This document shows, one piece after another, positions 6,298-8,395 of a DNA stretch of 8,395 nucleotides. Location of the stretch: positions 1 through 8,395 of the forward strand of contig JAEXTK010000282.1 in NCBI GenBank assembly GCA_023406985.1, written 5' to 3'. How positions within the stretch are numbered: position 1 is the first letter of the stretch; every line of letters begins with the position of its first letter. The translations under genes and the position numbers were made by a program. This stretch comes from Spirochaetota bacterium (GTDB lineage Bacteria; Spirochaetota; Spirochaetia; Treponematales; Breznakiellaceae). The notes beneath the pieces were generated by a model. That model made no database searches and was not told where the DNA came from. It saw nothing but the letters and a program-made list of their open reading frames with translations.

Positions 6298-7779
6298 CTA
6301 GGCCGTCTCGGCCACCCGGCGTTCCACCTGCGCGCGGGCCAGGGTCGGTTCGGCGCGGCCGTCGGTCGCCGCGAGCACCTTGCCCACGAGGTAGGCCACG
6401 AGGGCGCGCGAGCGCGCGGCGTCCCCCGCCCCCGCCGCGGCGCGGGCGCCCGCGAAGGCCGAGGCCTCCGCCGCGAAGACGTTCTCCACGGCCGCGGCCA
6501 CCACCGCGGGGTCGGCGATCTGTTCCCAGCCCCGGGAAGTCACCACCGCCTCGGGATCGGCGTCCTCGGCGACCACCGCCTCGAGCGTCTGCTTGGCGTT
6601 CTTGCCCGAAAGCCTGCCGGAAGCCACGAGGGCTACGAGGGAGGCGAGGCGGGACGGGGTGAGCTTGAGGCCGCCGATATCCTCGGCCGCGATGCCGTCC
6701 CGGTTCATGACCCGCTTCACGTCGGACGAGAGCCAGGCCGAGACGCGCTCGGCCGCCTCCGCCCGGGACAGGCCGAGGGAAACGGCGGCCGCGCAGGCGG
6801 CCTCGAAGTAGTCGGCCATGGCGCGCTCTTCGCAGACGAAGGCCGCCTGGGAGGCGGTGAGGCCGTATTCCGCCTCGATCCGCTTCTCCCGGTCGAAGGG
6901 GAGTTCCACGAGGGACGCCTTCACCGCGGCGAGGAAGGCCGGGTCGGGCGCGAAGACCGGGAGGTCCGGCTCGGGGAAATAGCGGTAATCGTGGGCGTTC
7001 TCCTTGGTGCGCATGGACTCGGTCTGGTCGCGGTTCTCGTTCCAGAGCCGCGTCTCCTGGACCACGGTGCCGCCCTTATCCAGGATGCCGGTCTGGCGCT
7101 CGATCTCGTAATCGAGGCCGAGCCGCACGAAGCGCGACGAGTTGAGGTTCTTGATCTCCACCTTCCGGCCGAGGCCCGCTCCCCTGAGGTTGATCGACAC
7201 GTTCGCGTCGGCGCGCATCGACCCCTCCTCCATGTTGCCGTCGCAGACGCCGAGGTAGCGGACCGTGCGCCGGAGCTGCTGGAGGAAGATCTCCGCGTCC
7301 TCGCCCACCTCCAGGTCGGGTTCGGTCACGATCTCCAGGAGGGCCATGCCGGCGCGGTTGTAGTCGAGGAGGGAGACGTTGCCCGCGTGGATCATCTTCC
7401 CCGCGTCCTCCTCAAGGTGGCACTCCTTGATGCGGATCTTTCGGCGCGCTCCCCTGCTCTCGATCTCCACCCAGCCGTTGACGCCGACGGGGGAGGCGAA
7501 CTGGGAGATCTGGTAGTTCTTGGGCATGTCCGGATAGAAGTACTGCTTGCGCTCGAACCAGGTCCGCTCGCTCACCGTGCAGTTGAGCGCGGCCGCGACC
7601 ACGGCCGACATGCGCATGGCTTCCGCGTTGAGCGCGGGGAGGACGCCGGGGTACCCCATGCAGACCGGACACACGTTCGTGTTCGGTTCGTCGCCGAAGG
7701 CGGCTTTGCATCCGCAGAAGACCTTGGTCTTGGTCGAGAGGTGGATGTGGACTTCGAGTCCGATGAACGACTGGTACAT
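6298..7779 (-). CDS. gatB: Asp-tRNA(Asn)/Glu-tRNA(Gln) amidotransferase subunit B
   Basis: GatB is the tRNA-binding and kinase subunit of GatCAB. It activates the side chain of misacylated Asp-tRNA-Asn or Glu-tRNA-Gln by phosphorylation, and ammonia released by GatA then amidates it. The 493 residues are full length. Visible landmarks: FIGLEVHIHLSTKTKVFC (5-22); Cys22, Cys24, Cys37 and Cys40 forming a CxC-x12-CxxC zinc-type site; YFYPDMPKNYQISQ (80-93); HLEEDAGKMIH (121-131); EGSMRADANVSI (185-196); and DYRYFPEPDLP (264-274). From about 330 on, the helical and YqeY-like tail that contacts tRNA follows. The ATG is preceded by GGAGGT (7785-7790) lying within the end of gatA, with only 3 nt between the gatA stop and this start, so the two are almost certainly cotranslated. 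The gap to aspS is 48 nt and shows no terminator with a T-tract. Confidence 0.96.
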   Translation of the reverse strand: MYQSFIGLEVHIHLSTKTKVFCGCKAAFGDEPNTNVCPVCMGYPGVLPALNAEAMRMSAVVAAALNCTVSERTWFERKQYFYPDMPKNYQISQFASPVGVNGWVEIESRGARRKIRIKECHLEEDAGKMIHAGNVSLLDYNRAGMALLEIVTEPDLEVGEDAEIFLQQLRRTVRYLGVCDGNMEEGSMRADANVSINLRGAGLGRKVEIKNLNSSRFVRLGLDYEIERQTGILDKGGTVVQETRLWNENRDQTESMRTKENAHDYRYFPEPDLPVFAPDPAFLAAVKASLVELPFDREKRIEAEYGLTASQAAFVCEERAMADYFEAACAAAVSLGLSRAEAAERVSAWLSSDVKRVMNRDGIAAEDIGGLKLTPSRLASLVALVASGRLSGKNAKQTLEAVVAEDADPEAVVTSRGWEQIADPAVVAAAVENVFAAEASAFAGARAAAGAGDAARSRALVAYLVGKVLAATDGRAEPTLARAQVERRVAETA

Positions 7780-7782
7780 CGC

Positions 7783-8395
7783 TTACCTCCAGAAAGCCGT
7801 GTAACCCGCGGGGCGGGGAATGGGATGGTCGGCCTCGTAGCCCTCGGCGATATCGAAGAGGGTGCCTTCGGCGAAGGCGCGGCCGACGAGCTGGACGCCG
7901 ACGGGCAGGCCGCCCTCCACGCTCGCGGGGAAGGAGAGGGCCGGCAGGCCGGCGAGGTTCGCGCAGCAGGTGAAGAGGTCCGCCGCCTTCTGGGCGAAGG
8001 GCGAGAGGCCCGCGTCCCCGCGGCCGAAAGCGCGCGTCGGGAAGACCGGCATGAGGACGGCGTCTACCGCGGAAAGCGCACGGTCGAAGTCGCGCCGGAT
8101 GCCCGCGCGGATGCGCTGGGCCCGCAGGTAGTAGCGGTCCTGGAAGCCCGAGCGGAGGACGAAGGTGCCGAGGAGGATGCGGAGCTTCACCTCGTCGCCG
8201 AAGCCGCCGCCGCGCGCCTTGTCGATGAGTTCGTCCGGGTTCTCCGCCCACGCGGGCCGGTTGCCGTAACGGATGCCGTCGAAGCGGGCCAGGTTGGCGC
8301 TGGCCTCGGCCGTCGCGATGGTGTAGTAGGCGGGAACGCCGTACTTGAGGCTCGGGAGATCGATCTCCGCGAGCTCGTGGCCGAGGGAGCGGAGG
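7783..8395 (-). CDS. gatA: Asp-tRNA(Asn)/Glu-tRNA(Gln) amidotransferase subunit A, C-terminal part
   Basis: GatA is the amidase subunit that hydrolyses glutamine to supply ammonia to GatB. The 203 C-terminal residues are visible; the N-terminal part, including the Ser-cisSer-Lys catalytic triad, lies beyond the window edge (family length is about 480-490). The frame is open to position 8394. Family motifs: the segment YYTIATAEASANLARFDGIR followed by YG; KLRILLGTFVL; GFQDRYYLRAQRIR; CCANLAGLPALSFPASVEGG; and GLPVGVQLVGRAFAEGTLFDIAE. A GTG inside KLRILLG (8190) is an ordinary Val codon, not a start, because the amidase similarity continues without a break upstream of it. The TAA stop is 3 nt before gatB. 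No gatC is visible; it could lie upstream of gatA, outside the window. Confidence 0.95.
   Translation of the reverse strand, partial: LRSLGHELAEIDLPSLKYGVPAYYTIATAEASANLARFDGIRYGNRPAWAENPDELIDKARGGGFGDEVKLRILLGTFVLRSGFQDRYYLRAQRIRAGIRRDFDRALSAVDAVLMPVFPTRAFGRGDAGLSPFAQKAADLFTCCANLAGLPALSFPASVEGGLPVGVQLVGRAFAEGTLFDIAEGYEADHPIPRPAGYTAFWR

Noticed and set aside
7783..8190. Short independent gene starting at the GTG at 8190
   Set aside because: The frame stays open to the window edge and the upstream residues carry GatA motifs (TAEASANLARFDG), so the GTG is an internal Val codon.
1..8395. CRISPR array, insertion sequence, phage or defence genes, tRNA or rRNA
   Set aside because: No regularly spaced repeats, terminal inverted repeats, transposase or defence motifs, or RNA-gene sequence were seen on either strand; nearly all the DNA is explained by six conserved-family genes.

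Overview
The window is GC-rich bacterial chromosome (GC judged by eye, not counted). All six genes are on the minus strand, so transcription runs from high to low coordinates, with very short gaps. A eukaryote-type hexokinase, an archaeal-type AspRS linked to gatA/gatB, a 7TMR-DISM sensor kinase and a SpoIIE-type phosphatase response regulator together suggest Spirochaetota. This is an inference from gene content; there is no rRNA or other strict marker here.

Layout in the direction of transcription: (1) 8395-7783, the C-terminal part of gatA, cut by the window edge. (2) 7779-6298, complete gatB, starting 3 nt after the gatA stop. (3) 6249-4930, an archaeal-type aspartyl-tRNA synthetase carrying the His/Pro residues of the non-discriminating class. 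(4) 4895-2952, a membrane sensor histidine kinase. (5) 2940-1495, its likely partner, a REC-PAS-SpoIIE/PP2C regulator whose Shine-Dalgarno overlaps the kinase stop codon. (6) A strong intrinsic terminator at about 1436-1473. (7) 1400-48, hexokinase, preceded by an operator-like palindrome GAAACGTTTC.

Functionally there are three blocks. GatA, GatB and the AspRS form a module for tRNA-dependent asparagine (and probably glutamine) incorporation: the synthetase is predicted to charge tRNA-Asn with Asp, and the amidotransferase converts it to Asn-tRNA. The kinase and phosphatase regulator form a two-component pair that probably feeds a partner-switching (anti-sigma/anti-anti-sigma) pathway, although no partner is encoded here. 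A candidate promoter with a perfect CCATATATGG palindrome lies between aspS and the kinase, so the pair may be expressed independently of the tRNA genes. The hexokinase is a separate transcription unit that may be under LacI-family-type sugar control.

I see no mobile element, CRISPR array, RNA gene or toxin/antitoxin, and no clearly new system. The most interesting points are the non-discriminating AspRS next to gatAB, the possible leaderless promoter of the signalling pair, and the palindromes near hexokinase. No gene-free stretch exceeds 100 bases.
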